Below, piece by piece: positions 1-11,204 of a stretch of DNA of 64,000 nt. Both the position numbers and the translations under genes were made by a program. This DNA comes from Sternotherus odoratus (lineage: Eukaryota; Chordata; Testudines; Kinosternidae), in NCBI GenBank assembly GCA_032164245.1, contig JAVMKO010000001.1, positions 170,890,934 through 170,954,933 of the forward strand, written 5' to 3'. The notes under the pieces are model-generated. The model searched no databases, was not told the origin of the DNA, and worked only from the letters and a program-made list of their open reading frames with translations. Within the stretch, counting starts at the first letter, position 1, and each line of letters opens with the position of its first letter.

Positions 1-1200
1 AAAAAGCAGGAAATTAAAATTTAAGGCTTCACTTTTAAACAAAAAAACTCCAAGTACTCTGAATTACAGCAAACTACAGATACGGTCATACAACTAACTC
101 TGGCCTTATGCTCCACCATACTTCTATATTGTGTTGTATTTTTTAGATACGAAAAGATACTGTATAGTTTTACAGGTGGAATTTTTTAGACTGCCGGATA
201 TGTTTTAGAAAAGCTTTAAATGTAGTCTGTTAAGCATGATGCTTTAATCAATACAGATTATTCCCCTCACCCAAGTAATTTTTTGTGTCATGATCCTGAT
301 CTAGGAATTTTAGACACAGTATCTGTAACACTTATGTAATTGGTGACATAAGCCATTTGTAAATGGTAGCAAATAATAGCACCCAACTACTTCCCTTAAA
401 AGACATCATTTTAATGATGTGTTTTTCTATGGAGAGTATTTGGTCATAACCACAGCTATATTCTGTGCAATCAATGCATAAGTAGGAGTTCAAGATTATA
501 TAGTTTTTGTGGTCATTTGAGATGAATGAGTGATTGACTGACATAAGACTGCCCTGGTTTCTAGATTACATTATGAGGCCAGATTTAAGGTTATCTGGGT
601 AACCTCACCAATGATTATGTGCATTTCAGAAAGCATGGGGGAGTTATTTGTGCTAAAAATCAAACCTTGTCATTTTTATCACAATAGCAACTAGAAGCTA
701 GTCATGATCAAGCCCTGCTGTACATACACAGAAGAAGCAGTCACTACACATAGAAGAATTTACAATCTAACTACATATGACATATAAAGGTTAAGAAAAA
801 AAGTACCACCTCAATTTCAAAGTGGAAATAAGAAAAAGATTAAGTACACTGCCCAATACAACAAAGGAGATCTGAGTCCCAATCCAGTGCCTGAACTGCA
901 CTATCATGCCTTCTTTGGGCACCTCAATTTAAAATTTCCTTGATTTTTAAATGGGTTACATTTAAAAAAAAAAAAATTAGGATTCTTCTAAAAAGATAGG
1001 TGAAGTAGTATGCCTGATCAACTTTATCTGCAAGTTAACTAACCTATAAAAACTGCTTTGTAAAAGTTAGAATTTTCTTATACAATAAGAAATGAAGTAG
1101 GAGAGCAGTGTTTGGCAAAGGGGGTAACAGGACATAGGAAGTAGGGGAAACAAGCAACATGGGATGGTATACTTTAGGGTATAAGGGCAAGAGGAAGTTT
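1..1200. other. AT-rich intronic sequence, nothing recognised
   Basis: Low-GC sequence with short A and T runs and no long ORF or clear repeat boundary. The short ORFs here have no recognisable content. Confidence 0.6.
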
Positions 1201-1204
1201 GAGC

Positions 1205-1590
1205 AGTGTTCCCTTTTTTTACATTCATGTGTGGAATGAATTTTAAGTGCACCAATATGGAGGTAATGTGTGACACATCACCTTCATATTGGTGCACATA
1301 ACAAAATTCACGTGGTGAGGATGGGGATGAGGGGTTTGGAGTGTGAGAGGGTGCTCATGGCAGAGGCAGAGTGTTGAGGTGGAGGGGGTGAGGGCTCTGG
1401 CTGAGGGTGCAGGCTCAGATGATAGGATTGGGGTGCAGGAGGGGGCTCTGGGCTGGGACAGAGGGTTGGAGTGCAGGGGGGTGCAGGCTGCTCCAGGGCT
1501 GCAGTGGGGAGAAAGGACTCTCCCCAGCTTCTCTTGACACAGCAGCTCAGGGCCAGGTGAGAGGCACCTCTCCCCGGTGCAAAAGAGGTT
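1205..1590. mobile_element. hAT-like nonautonomous DNA element with terminal palindrome
   Basis: It begins CAGTGTTCCC, a hAT-style end. At 1248-1300 there is a near-perfect palindrome with arms GTGCACCAATATGG and CCATATTGGTGCAC-like sequence. A G-rich body (1315-1560) follows, and GAAAACCATTG at about 1589-1603 may be the other end. The internal long ORFs are low-complexity and not coding. The family is familiar from turtle genomes, but the name is not certain. Confidence 0.5.
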
Positions 1591-1603
1591 GTTGAAAACC
1601 ATT

Positions 1604-1728
1604 GCCTTATCACTTGTGGTCTGCATATCCTGGGGTCCGCAGAGTATGTCTAAGATTTTCAAAAAAGGGTCCATTCTGCCATAGGTTTTACTGGTCTGCA
1701 AATGAAAAAAAGGCTGAAAATCACTGCA
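1604..1728. mobile_element. MER5-type hAT MITE fragment
   Basis: It contains GTGGTCTGCATATCCTGGGG, GTCCGCAGAGTATGTCTAAG and a right end GGCTGAAAATCACTG, the pattern of hAT MITEs with CAGTGGTTTTCA-like termini. The left terminus appears to be lost at the junction with the preceding element. Confidence 0.45.
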
Positions 1729-1729
1729 A

Positions 1730-3860
1730 TAGGGGAAGGATATGTCCTCTCTCCTCCCAACTGACTGAAGCTGAAAAGATCTCAAGTAATTATTACCCAG
1801 GAGTCTGAACTGATGTGTTCTGGTTTTGAGTTGTTTTTAAGAAAAAAAACACAGGCCCCCAGGAAAGGATGTGAAATGTCCTATAGGTGGGATTTATTTT
1901 TCTTTCCCCAGCTGGCGAGTCTGCACGTTGGCTTAGTCACACTCTACAATAGCTGTGGTTTCTCAGTGCTGTAAAATTCCTACCCATCTGTTATGGGGAT
2001 TCCCCAACAAAAGTAAATCCCAACGTATTGGGGAAAGGGTTTCTCTGGCTTTGCTATTAGAGAGATGAGAAGACAGTAAATTCAACTCAGTCCGTTACAT
2101 CTGGGTTTTTCCTGCAAGACCTTGGCTGTCTGCACTGGAAGCAAAAAATGCAAAAAGTGTAAAAAGAGACAATGTCAACTTAAACCACAAACACTAGCAG
2201 GGTACGTGGACATGTTTAGTACCTGAAAGTTATTTTTAAGTGGCCCTTTTAAGGCTGAACATATATCCTCACTTGTGCTTGACACTTTTACTTAAGGATT
2301 CTGATAATCTAATTCTGCGAGCCAGTATCATTGCAGCTGTTATATTATGCATGTGTCAGCTTCCTGAAGTTCCACACAATCCCTACTACCCATGACTAAG
2401 CAAAATAAGCATTTCAAATTTTTACTATTAACCCCCTCTGACAGGTCATCTCTGTAGTTAAGATAGGGACAAGGCTTCCATTATGAGCCCTGTTTTGATA
2501 CACTTATCTTCCTCTCCCCCTCCTTCCTCCCTCCCAAGACTAATTTCACCAGACCTATAGCCATCTGACTATACCAAAGGTGCATTGTGGGGGTGCTGTT
2601 TAAGACCTCAGAGGAGGTCAGTTTACACAAATTTCCATACTGTCCAGTGTTTGAAGTTCATATGTATACATAAAAGTTCTTGGATTTCAGATTTTTAAAG
2701 CAACTCAAACAAAGAATAGGTAACTTATTCCTGCTCTGACTTCTCTTAATCTGTTTTGAAGTCATGGCAAGGCAGCAACCTTCAGGCTGACAACAAAGTT
2801 TCAACATCAGCTTCTTATGCAGGAATTTTTCAGAAACTTGCAAGTGTAAAATTATATGCATTTTTTTATTTTCTGCACTCTTGTAACTCAAAGACTTGAA
2901 CTTCAATTATAAAAACAAGCAATTAAAAAAAAAAAAGCCAGGCTTCCTTTGTGCATCATAATGTAGCACAAAAGGACAGAAATTGAATCCCCCCCCCCCC
3001 CTTTTCAAGTCATCTTTAAAACAGGAGTAGCTCCTCTTAATCATATATTCTCTTTCCTTTGGAAATTCAACATTCAAATATTAAGGTTTCAGAAATACAA
3101 AAGTTTCATGCTTGAAATATTTCCAACCCTCATAAGGCTGAGGACAGCCTACTATACAGATGAAAACTACCGAGATGACTCCTTTCATACTAAAGCCCAA
3201 AACCATGAACTGTTAAGAACAGAAGTTGCATACTGTTATCTCTCTACTATATTTAAAATATACATTTTATTGGGGGCACTTCTATTTAACAAACCTTCAA
3301 CAAATGTAGCTGTTGTACTGTTACAGTTTCTTCCCTCTTCTTTTCTGTCCTATTATGGCGCTGTGGAATCTTTCAGAATTGCTGTGTCTCTAGTATTCTA
3401 TTTTCCTTCTCTCTTCCCCCCCACTTCTCCATTGTGATCAAGTGTCCACCTATTAATCTATTCCCCTGTATTTTCTGGCTCTCCTTCCTTCTCCACTACA
3501 AAAATCCCAACTGCACATTTTAAATCTTCTCAATCCTTTCTTTTGTTACCACCTCATGTCATAACCACCTACAACCCCTATACTGACCTTTCCCCAACCT
3601 CCAAGTTTAACAAAAGACCCTGTTTTCTTTTCCTTGGCTTTCCCTTTAACCCTGAAGAAGCAGCAGCAACACCTGGGCTGCTCTGATCAAACTTCACTCT
3701 TAAAAAACAGCAGCAGCATTTAGCCTGCTTTATTTTGCCTCCATCCTTCCCTCTTAAGAGCAGCTGTCCCTCAGTTGCTATGCTCTTAGGCTTGCTCTCT
3801 TTCCTCAGGGGCAGGAGAAGATGACATCAGCCATGCTATATTCAGGATGTATAGGCTACA
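1730..3860. other. AT-rich intronic sequence without recognised genes
   Basis: Unique-looking sequence with a C13 run at 2989-3001 and A-rich runs near 2920. The ORFs at 2658-2906 and 3108-3437 have no known domains, no splice context and ordinary AT-rich composition. I see nothing functional. Confidence 0.55.
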
Positions 3861-3862
3861 GG

Positions 3863-4560
3863 ATCAAGAATAGCAGCCGTGTTAGTCTGTATCCGTAAAG
3901 AAAGCGAGGAATACTTGTAGCACCTTAGAGACTAACTAGTTTATTTCAGCATAAGCCTTTGTGAGCTATAGCTCACTTTGTCGGATGCATAGAATGGAAC
4001 AGAAGTAAAATGCATTTATACACAAAGAAAAAGAAAGAGAAGAAAAAAATTGTACATTAGCATACCAATTCTAAGAGGGCTATTAAACGTAGATGGTCCA
4101 TTATCACTAGGAGAAAAATACACCTTTTGAAATGGAGATCTGTTGTCAGTAACTCAGGAAATGCAATTAGTTACTGTAATGAGAGAACCAATCTGAACTT
4201 CTGTTAAGCCCCTGGTTAATAGTGTCCAATTTGAAAATTAATTCCAGTTCCTCAGTTTCCCGTTGGAGTCTGTTTTGGAAGTTTTTCTGTTTCAAAACTG
4301 AAACCATCAAATCTTTAATGGAATGGCCAAGAAGATCGAAGTGTTCTCCTACTGGTTTTTGAATGTTATGATTCCTGATGTCAGATTTGTGTCCATTTAT
4401 TCTTTTGCATAGAGACTGGCCGGTTTGGCCAATGTACATAGCAGAGGGGCATTGCTGGCACATAATGGCATATATCACATTGGTCGATGTACAGGTGAAT
4501 GAGCCTCTGATGGTATGGCTGATGTGATTAGGCACAGGAGAAAATGAATGACTCCCTCCA
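3863..4560 (-). mobile_element. Penelope-like element, 5'-truncated: GIY-YIG domain and 3' tail
   Basis: PLEs are retroelements encoding a reverse transcriptase fused to a GIY-YIG endonuclease. Here the minus-strand ORF 4817-4167 (216 codons) contains VIYAIMC at residues 114-120, YIGQTG at 128-133, the KRINGHKSD helix with Arg139, and GEHF with Glu158, so the endonuclease signature is intact. Residues 1-90 or so do not match the PLE at 53560-55665 and are probably flanking sequence read in frame. Downstream on the minus strand (3990-3863) comes the PLE 3' tail, including GACTAACACGGCTGC. The reverse transcriptase part is missing. Confidence 0.8.
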
Positions 4561-4898
4561 CCTTCGGGGTGATCCACACACAACTCTACTATATCCCATC
4601 CATCTTTTCTTCCACCTCTCCCAATCTTGTTATGTATGTTTACTTTGTTCTTCTTCATCTTGCCAGTGCACTTACTGAGGTAAGAGGTAGGGAACAACAC
4701 TGCAGGCAAGTTAACTAACTCAGACAGCAAGAAGGCAGGGGGGCAGCAACAGGTTTCAGGGAGCTGCTGGAAAGGTGTACAGCACCATTCTTCCCCTCTC
4801 CATGACATCACTCCCACCCCTCATCCACCCTGCAAAATAACTCCATTTCCACCTTTCTTGTCTGCTGATACCTCTCACAGGGTATTTCTTCCTTTCCT

Positions 4899-5077
4899 CA
4901 GTAGGATCTTCCTACTCAGTAGGATCTTCCTACTCAGTAGGATCTTCCTACTCAGTAGGATCTTCCTACTCAGTAGGATCTTCCTACTCAGTAGGATCTT
5001 CCTACTCAGTAGGATCTTCCTACTCAGTAGGATCTTCCTACTCAGTAGGATCTTCCTACTCAGTAGGATCTTCTACT
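4899..5077. repeat. 18-bp palindromic tandem repeat, about 10 units
   Basis: The unit CAGTAGGATCTTCCTACT is repeated head to tail at exact 18-bp spacing from 4899 to 5061, with the last unit decaying. Each unit is itself an inverted repeat, AGTAGGA-TCT-TCCTACT. Since 18 is a multiple of three, it makes an open frame reading LLSRIF repeats. That ORF is an artefact of the repeat, not a supported gene. Confidence 0.9.
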
Positions 5078-5079
5078 TC

Positions 5080-6695
5080 TAGAAGGCAGAGACTCTATCC
5101 ATTCCCCTTCTCCTTCCCACAAAGCAGAGGGAGGCCTTGGTTCAGCTAACAGTGGCTTCAATTGCAGGTAATGCTGCATTCAGCTTAGGCCCTTCCATGT
5201 GTGTTCCTCCCCCTCCAGGACCAGAACTTCTCCACAGCAGTATGAAACATGGACACTGAGAAGTCTGTAGTGAAAGTCATTCTGCCATCTTTTGCTGTAC
5301 ACTTTTTAAAAATAAAAAAAAACTCTCAAGCTCTGCATCTCTCCCAAGTATCTCAGTTCCCCTTTTTCGTCCTTAGAAAAGGGCAGTGGCACTCTTCTTC
5401 AGTGTGCAGCAGCACCTGGACTGCCTGTGTTCCCAGGCATGTCCCCTTCCTTCAGAGGGAAGTGAGCCAGAAACTCTGCTCATTAGTCCCAACTCACTAA
5501 CCTGATCCAAATTATTGGGCAAGTGAGCTTTTCAAGCCGGACACTAAAATAGAGCTTTTAGTAATCATCTTGACTAACTTTTTCAGTTTAAGAGATGCAG
5601 GTCTACATGACTACAGAAAATGTCTAGTGTTTCTAGTATAGGGGATGCCATTATGCATCTTTTGACCAATTTTAAACAGTATTGTAAAAACCTAAACAGC
5701 ACCTCAATTCCCAAAATAGTATCTGAAGTTCCATGAAAAATGTATTCACTGTTTAATTTGATCTAGAATGGAATATTAAACTGATATTGGATAGTGATTC
5801 AGTCCTGCAAACAAAGTTCTTACAGAAGGCATTTGGTCTTATGTACAGAGCCACTGCAACAATAGTTCTTAACAACTGACCATAAAGCAAACCAAAATGC
5901 TGATACACATCATTCTAGACATATTAGTTCATAAAAACAAAGTCATTTCTCTTCCAACCATACACACTAGGTCTTCAGTCCACATATCAAACTCACAAGA
6001 TGTCCTCTATGATCTTGGTGCAGATACAAGAATTAGAGAGAAAAATATTTAGTCAAAAGAGTTCTGTTATCCACTAATGCAAAAATGAGACCAGAGAATG
6101 TTATGCACTATGATCAGTGCAAGAATATTGTTTAGTACCCCAAAGTATGCTTAGGGGCTTTTCCTGTTCATTAATTCAGTAGCCCGTTTATAAGTGGAGA
6201 CTCTCATCATTCCCTCTAATGAGATAAAATAGTATTGAATATGAAATACATCAATTCACTATGGAGACATACTTGATTTTAAAGGCATAAAAATTAAAGT
6301 CTCACATAAAAGTAATAATTTTTGAGAGGGGGCCTTAAACAAATATATCAAGTATTTACATCTTCAAGAAGAATGATCCTTCAAAATTTTCTTGGTTAAG
6401 GCCTCTATTCAAAAACTTATTTTAAAATGTGATTGTTTTGTTCCTTGTTCATTGTGTCTAGTTCTAGATATATATTTTTTTAACTAAAAGGAATAAACAA
6501 AGAAAAAAATGTATATACTTCTTCCCACCACCCCAAACATCTGAAGCCTACAAAATAAAACTGGGCTCAGAGTATAGCCCTTCTCTCATGGTAGCAGTAA
6601 AGATTCTGCAGGCCAATTTATGCACTCAGTGACACCGATACAACCTCACCACCCTTCTTTGGACTGCGCACATGTAACCAAGGACAGTATTTCAA
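5080..6695. other. Intronic sequence, nothing recognised
   Basis: AT-rich sequence without clear element boundaries. The ORF at 5249-5500 has no recognisable product. Confidence 0.5.
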
Positions 6696-6698
6696 TTA

Positions 6699-7131
6699 CA
6701 GTAAAACCTCGATTTAATGGACCTCGATTTAACGGACTTCAGATGCAACAGAAAATTTCTGATCCATATCAGACCGCGACCCCTCCCTGCCGCGGCCCCG
6801 GTCCCCTTCCCTGGCGGCCGGCTGCCGGCTCCTGCCCGGGGCCCGCCAGCGGGCGGGCTGGCTGCCGGGTCCCGGCAGCCGGGACCCGGGCGGGCTGGCT
6901 GCCGGCTGCTGCCCGGGTCCCAGCAGCCGGGACCTGGGCAGGCTGGCTGCCGGCTCCCGGCTGCCACCCGGGTCCCAGCAGCAGGCGGGCTGCAGAGCTG
7001 CCGCCCCGACCCTGTGGCGGGTGGACTGCTGCTCCGACAGCTCGTTTTTTTTTTTATTATTAAATAATGGACTTTTTGATTTAACGGACACCCCCTCGCC
7101 CGAATTAGTCCGTTAAATCGAGGTTTTACTG
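6699..7131. mobile_element. pogo/Tigger-type MITE with GC-rich interior
   Basis: Terminal inverted repeats CAGTAAAACCTCGATTTAA and its reverse complement at the right end are flanked by TA on both sides (6697-6698 and 7132-7133), the target duplication of the Tc1/mariner/pogo superfamily. The left terminal motif is partly doubled. The interior (about 6776-7040) is extremely GC-rich and made of degenerate repeats of GGGCGGGCTGGCTGCCGG-like units. ORFs on both strands here are shadows of that composition. Confidence 0.8.
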
Positions 7132-7133
7132 TA

Positions 7134-8300
7134 TTCTAAAAGATTTGAATATGTATTCTGCCAATTAGGACGGAACTATCAATCTACATTTGTAAAAGTA
7201 TGTCCTTTGGATCATTTCATTCACTGGCTGCCTGAAAAACACCAGCAGCATTCTAAGGGTCACTGAGCAAGTGTCATTTAAATATTATTTAAAGAAAGAA
7301 ATTAGACATGATATTCCAATTTTTCTAATCAAAACACCAAAATTGCAGAACCTAAACAAAAGAAAAAGGGCAATATTCATTGTAGTTAAGGGAGGAAACA
7401 ATCAAAATTTGACAGGTGGGAGATAGGAACCATGCAGATACAATATATGGGGGATAAATACTGAGTATGAATCCATGTAATAATGCTAGGGCCAATGACA
7501 TATTTTGGGGAGGAAAGAGGAAGAAAAAGATGTCACCTGGTTCAACAACTTTAGCACCTTTGATGCCCTCACCTGCCCTCTATCCAATAATTCATCTCCT
7601 CAAGATTTAGTATAATCTCCCAAATCTGTTAAAAATAAAATGGTTGTTTTAAAACTGTTCACAATCTTCAAGATAAGCATTTCCTTTCCCCTTCAACTTC
7701 ACAACTGCAGAATTTTCCAACAAAGTTGCATCTACTTGTTGCCTAGGACCAGTAACAATCAGCATTGAATCTATGATCGGTTTAAAGGTGGATACCTTGT
7801 GACTCTTTAGGGCCAAAATTTCTAATGGGATACAGGCTGCTATTGGGTTACAGCACATGCTTATAGTCTTGCAAGGTCCCAGGATATCACTTAAAATCAT
7901 AACATGGTAGGGGGAAAAAATGTTTTTATGGCTTCCCCCATTTTTGCCCAGTTGAACTGATTAAGTAAAGCAAATCGCTTTACAAGAAGAGGGATACAAA
8001 AGGTAACCCCAACAAGTCTTTAAACATGTCTAGAATATTTTCTAATCAGTAAGTGCCATATTCTGAATATATGAATATACTTTTCAGACCATACTATCAG
8101 CACTCATTTCAGAAGACATGAGTAACACCTACTTGTGGCCTTGCTACTGAAAAGCAATATGCTTAACAGATTCAAATCAACAACAGGATCATACAAAGAC
8201 TCATAAGAGTGTCAGGTGACCACATTTACCCAAAAATGACAGACACAAGTGAGTTAAAAACATCATCCAAGGTGACACTAGACAGAAACTCTGCACCATT
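7134..8300. other. Intronic sequence, nothing recognised
   Basis: AT-rich, no clear repeats or exons. The minus-strand ORF 7649-7900 has no recognised domain. Confidence 0.5.
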
Positions 8301-8302
8301 TG

Positions 8303-8306
<4 letters not shown>

Positions 8307-8335
<29 letters not shown>
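8307..8335. repeat. (AT)n microsatellite
   Basis: An uninterrupted TA/AT dinucleotide run of about 29 bp. Confidence 0.95.
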
Positions 8336-8469
8336 GCATTTAAAGAATTTCAGAAATATTTTTGAGATTTTATTTAGACAATTTTATATTTCTCCTCCTT
8401 TAAAACTAAACTTCATTAGTATCATGAATACACCTATACATACTCAAAGGAAAGATGTTTTATGGAAAT

Positions 8470-8645
8470 GATATTGGGCTGGAATTCAATATACCTGGGT
8501 TTTATTCTCATCTTTGCCACACATTTCCTGTATAACCTCAAGAAAGTTACTTACTCTCGATGTGCTTTTAACTCATCATCTGTTAAATGATACTATTTCC
8601 ATTTCTTCCCTTCCCACTATCCTTGCCTAGCATATCTATTTTCAC
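8470..8645 (+). mobile_element. MIR (CORE-SINE) relic
   Basis: The order of motifs follows the MIR consensus: ACCTGGGTTTTATTC, CTTTGCCACACATTTC, TAACCTCAAGAAAGTTACTTA, then TCATCTGTTAAATGATACTA. It is strongly diverged, in line with an ancient amniote insertion. Confidence 0.6.
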
Positions 8646-8656
8646 TGTGAAATTTT

Positions 8657-8960
8657 CATAGATTTTGAAGGCCAGAAGATACCAATATGATCACCTAGTC
8701 TAGTGATTCTCAACTTATTTACCACTGTGGGCCATATATACAGCTCTTCTTGTGTTATGTACATCCACACAATATACATACACTACCTGTATGGCCCTGA
8801 AGATGTCACATGGGACACAGCTATGTATTGATTGGGCCACCAGGGATCCATGGCTTGAGGATCACTGATCTAGTCTGACACCTCCTGCGTAACAGGCTGT
8901 AGAAGTTCCTCAAAATAATTCCTGTTTGAACCAGAGCATCTCTTTTAGATAAAAAGATTT
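8657..8960. mobile_element. Old reptilian interspersed repeat split by an insertion
   Basis: The left part (8657-8700) reads TCATAGATTTTGAAGGCCAG...TGATCACCTAGTC. The right part (8868-8960) resumes ATCTAGTCTGACACCTCCTG and continues through AAAATAATTCCTG. I know this as an abundant turtle repeat, possibly CR1-derived. It is interrupted by the hAT MITE at 8701-8867. Confidence 0.55.
8701..8867. mobile_element. hAT MITE (CAGTGGTTCTCAA family) with 8-bp duplication
   Basis: The ends are TAGTGATTCTCAACTT and GAGGATCACTG. The flanks ACCTAGTC (8693-8700) and ATCTAGTC (8868-8875) are an 8-bp target duplication with one mismatch, the hAT hallmark. The two host halves join to continuous repeat consensus when the insert is removed. 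Confidence 0.7.
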
Positions 8961-8996
8961 CAGGGTACTGCCTTATTGTGTATATTATGTATATTA

Positions 8997-9641
8997 CTCC
9001 TGGGGGAAAAACTGCACCACTTAATTAAAAACTGCACAATTAATCTTGTGCACACAGAATTTCCTCCCCCCTCCCCCCCCCTAAAAAAATGGGTTGCAGA
9101 GATGTTGCCCACCAATGAGAGGCCATTGGACCTGGCAGAGCCGAACTCTCAAATAGAAGACATGGGGCAGGAGCTGAAGGGTTCCCAGCAGCTGCAGTTC
9201 TCAGCACACCCTGAAGGAAGGAGGCAGCAGGCACAAGAAACTCTCTGGAGTCCTGATCCTGGAAGGTAGAGGATGAGAGTATCTGGGCTGGGGGAGAGCG
9301 GGGGGGCACACAGCTGACCTCTGGGGACTATAGGGCAAGAGTGTCTGGGCCAGGGGAGAGGCATGTGAGTGTCTGGCACCCGGCAGGGCTCTGGAGGGTA
9401 AAAGGGGGCAGAGAAACAGGAACTGGGTTGTCCCAGAGGCTTCTTTAACTCTCTACTCCTCGGGAATTTTTGTGAGAGTCTGTATTGTTACAGATATACT
9501 TGCTGACAGGCAATATTTAAGTTACCAAAATAACTGAAATCGGTGTGATTATGTAGTGTTATTTTGACAAATAAAATTTGTAGAATTTTATAATATTGTG
9601 CACAGAATTTTTAATTTTTTGGTGCAGAATACCCCCAGGAG
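8997..9641. mobile_element. Nonautonomous DNA transposon, TA-flanked
   Basis: Inverted ends CTCCTGGGGG and CCCCCAGGAG are flanked by TA on both sides. Subterminal AT-rich parts (AAACTGCACCACTTAATTAA on the left, TTTTTTGGTGCAGAATACC on the right) surround a GC-richer core at 9100-9440. The overlapping ORFs in the core (8976-9269, 9040-9309, 9149-9379) have no recognisable product. Confidence 0.7.
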
Positions 9642-9644
9642 TAG

Positions 9645-10510
9645 TATACATATATCAACTACCACAATGCCCCCTCCCAGCCCCAAAATCTGTTACAGCC
9701 TATAGGCACTACTGTAATAGCAATACTCATACCATATGAGATTTGGAAAGCTACAAAAATGAGATAGAGTATCTTATTGATACTATTCCATACTAATGTC
9801 CATAAGGCCTCAATATATGACAAGAAAGCTGGCTGAAATTCAAACACTAGTTATGCTACACCAAGTACTAAAACTTTTTGAACATGCACACAACCTTGAG
9901 AGCAAATAATATTGTTTTGCTGAATAAGTAAGTATTTTGTATCAGGTGACGCATCAGACCTACAAACATGATAGAGGAATATTGCACTTGTTAAATAAAA
10001 GAATACACACATTTTAAAAGATGTTTTAAAATAGAATAATGTACAACCAGGAATAATGGAATATATTCAACAATTTCTTCCACTGTAGCTTTTTAAAAAT
10101 ATCTATGCCTTTAAGCTCAAGTAGACACAGAATACAGAAAGACAACCAACCAGCCAGAAATCCATACACCAGCCTCCAATAGCGAAGACATTTTCTTTGT
10201 TGGATTTTACTTCAAACTGCTCCACTTCAAGATACTTTAAAACAAGACCAGCAACTCAAGTTTCCAGGTATGGTATTGCTCGCAAAATTGCAACTTGCTT
10301 CACCTTCCTCCACATTCATATATATGCATGTTAGACAATTGATTTTAACAAACACAAGACAAATTTGGAATTTCTTAACATGATCTATGAAGCAACAGCT
10401 CAGTAATAATTTACAGAATATGATTACACCACCCCCTTTTTAAAGCACTTTTACACAAGTCTCATGGTACCAATACCCAAGTTCCCCAGCTCCCAGCACT
10501 GCCATTATAT
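9645..10510. other. AT-rich intronic sequence, nothing recognised
   Basis: No clear element boundaries, long ORFs or exons are visible. Confidence 0.5.
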
Positions 10511-10513
10511 TAG

Positions 10514-11204
10514 ACTAGCATAAGTGCCCGGCGCTGCTCGGGTCAGTCGGAGGTGGGGAGGTGGCAGACAGCTGACACCCCCTGACCAAAGCCAACACCC
10601 ACACCTCACCCCTCACCCACCCCGACACCTTCCCACCCCCGAAACCCGAAACCCCCACCTCACCCCCCGACCGAATCCGACACCCCCACCTCACTTACCG
10701 TCCCACCAAACCCAACTGGGATCCGTCGCAGGGGAGGAGGGGGCCCAGAGCCGAGGGATTCCGGGGACCTTCGCAGGTGGGGGGGGCACAGGGCTGATGT
10801 AGTCCGGGGTTCTGTTGGGGAGGTGGGAGGGGCAGAGAACTGAGGGATCTCCGGGGTTCCATTGGGAGGGGGGAGGGGCAGAGAACTGAGGGATCTCCGG
10901 GGTTCCGTTGGAGGAGGGAGGGGTGAGCTGAGCGAGTGAGGTGTCTGTTGGAGGGGGGTATTATGACATCATCACCACCTAACCGCCCAGCCGATGTGAT
11001 TGGCCCTGAAAGACTTTCACCCCTGGGGGGCGTCAGAGGTGAGATCCGAAAATTTTTCGACCCTTACCAGCATCTAGACCCCAAGACCCCTCACTGTACC
11101 AAATTTCAAGTCTCTGGCTCAAACGGTGCGGGAGGAGTTCGCAGTCATACGTACATACATACATACACACATACACACACCACTTGACTTTTATATATAT
11201 AGAT
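10514..11204 (+). mobile_element. Minisatellite-bearing retroposon-like element, copy 1
   Basis: It starts ACTAGCATAAGTGCCCGG with a short CCCG...CGGG hairpin. Next come a C-rich region, about three degenerate 45-bp GGGGTTCCGTTGGAGG units (10805-10925) and a conserved segment (10960-11145) including AAAATTTTTCGACCCTTACC. It ends with (ACAT)n and CTTTTATATATATAGAT. A second copy with the same start and end is at 48287-50118. No clear target duplication is visible. I do not recognise the superfamily. Confidence 0.7.

Noticed and set aside
4167..4817. Possibility that the GIY-YIG ORF is a host SLX1-like nuclease
   Set aside because: The VIYAIMC/YIGQTG/KRINGHKSD set, the downstream tail and homology to the RT-containing element show it is a Penelope-like element.
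4899..5077. Regular palindromic repeats resembling a CRISPR array
   Set aside because: The units are directly adjacent with no spacers, and the DNA is vertebrate.
4858..5082. 74-codon ORF of LLSRIF repeats, looking like a repetitive membrane peptide
   Set aside because: It is the translation of an 18-bp tandem repeat and no gene context exists.
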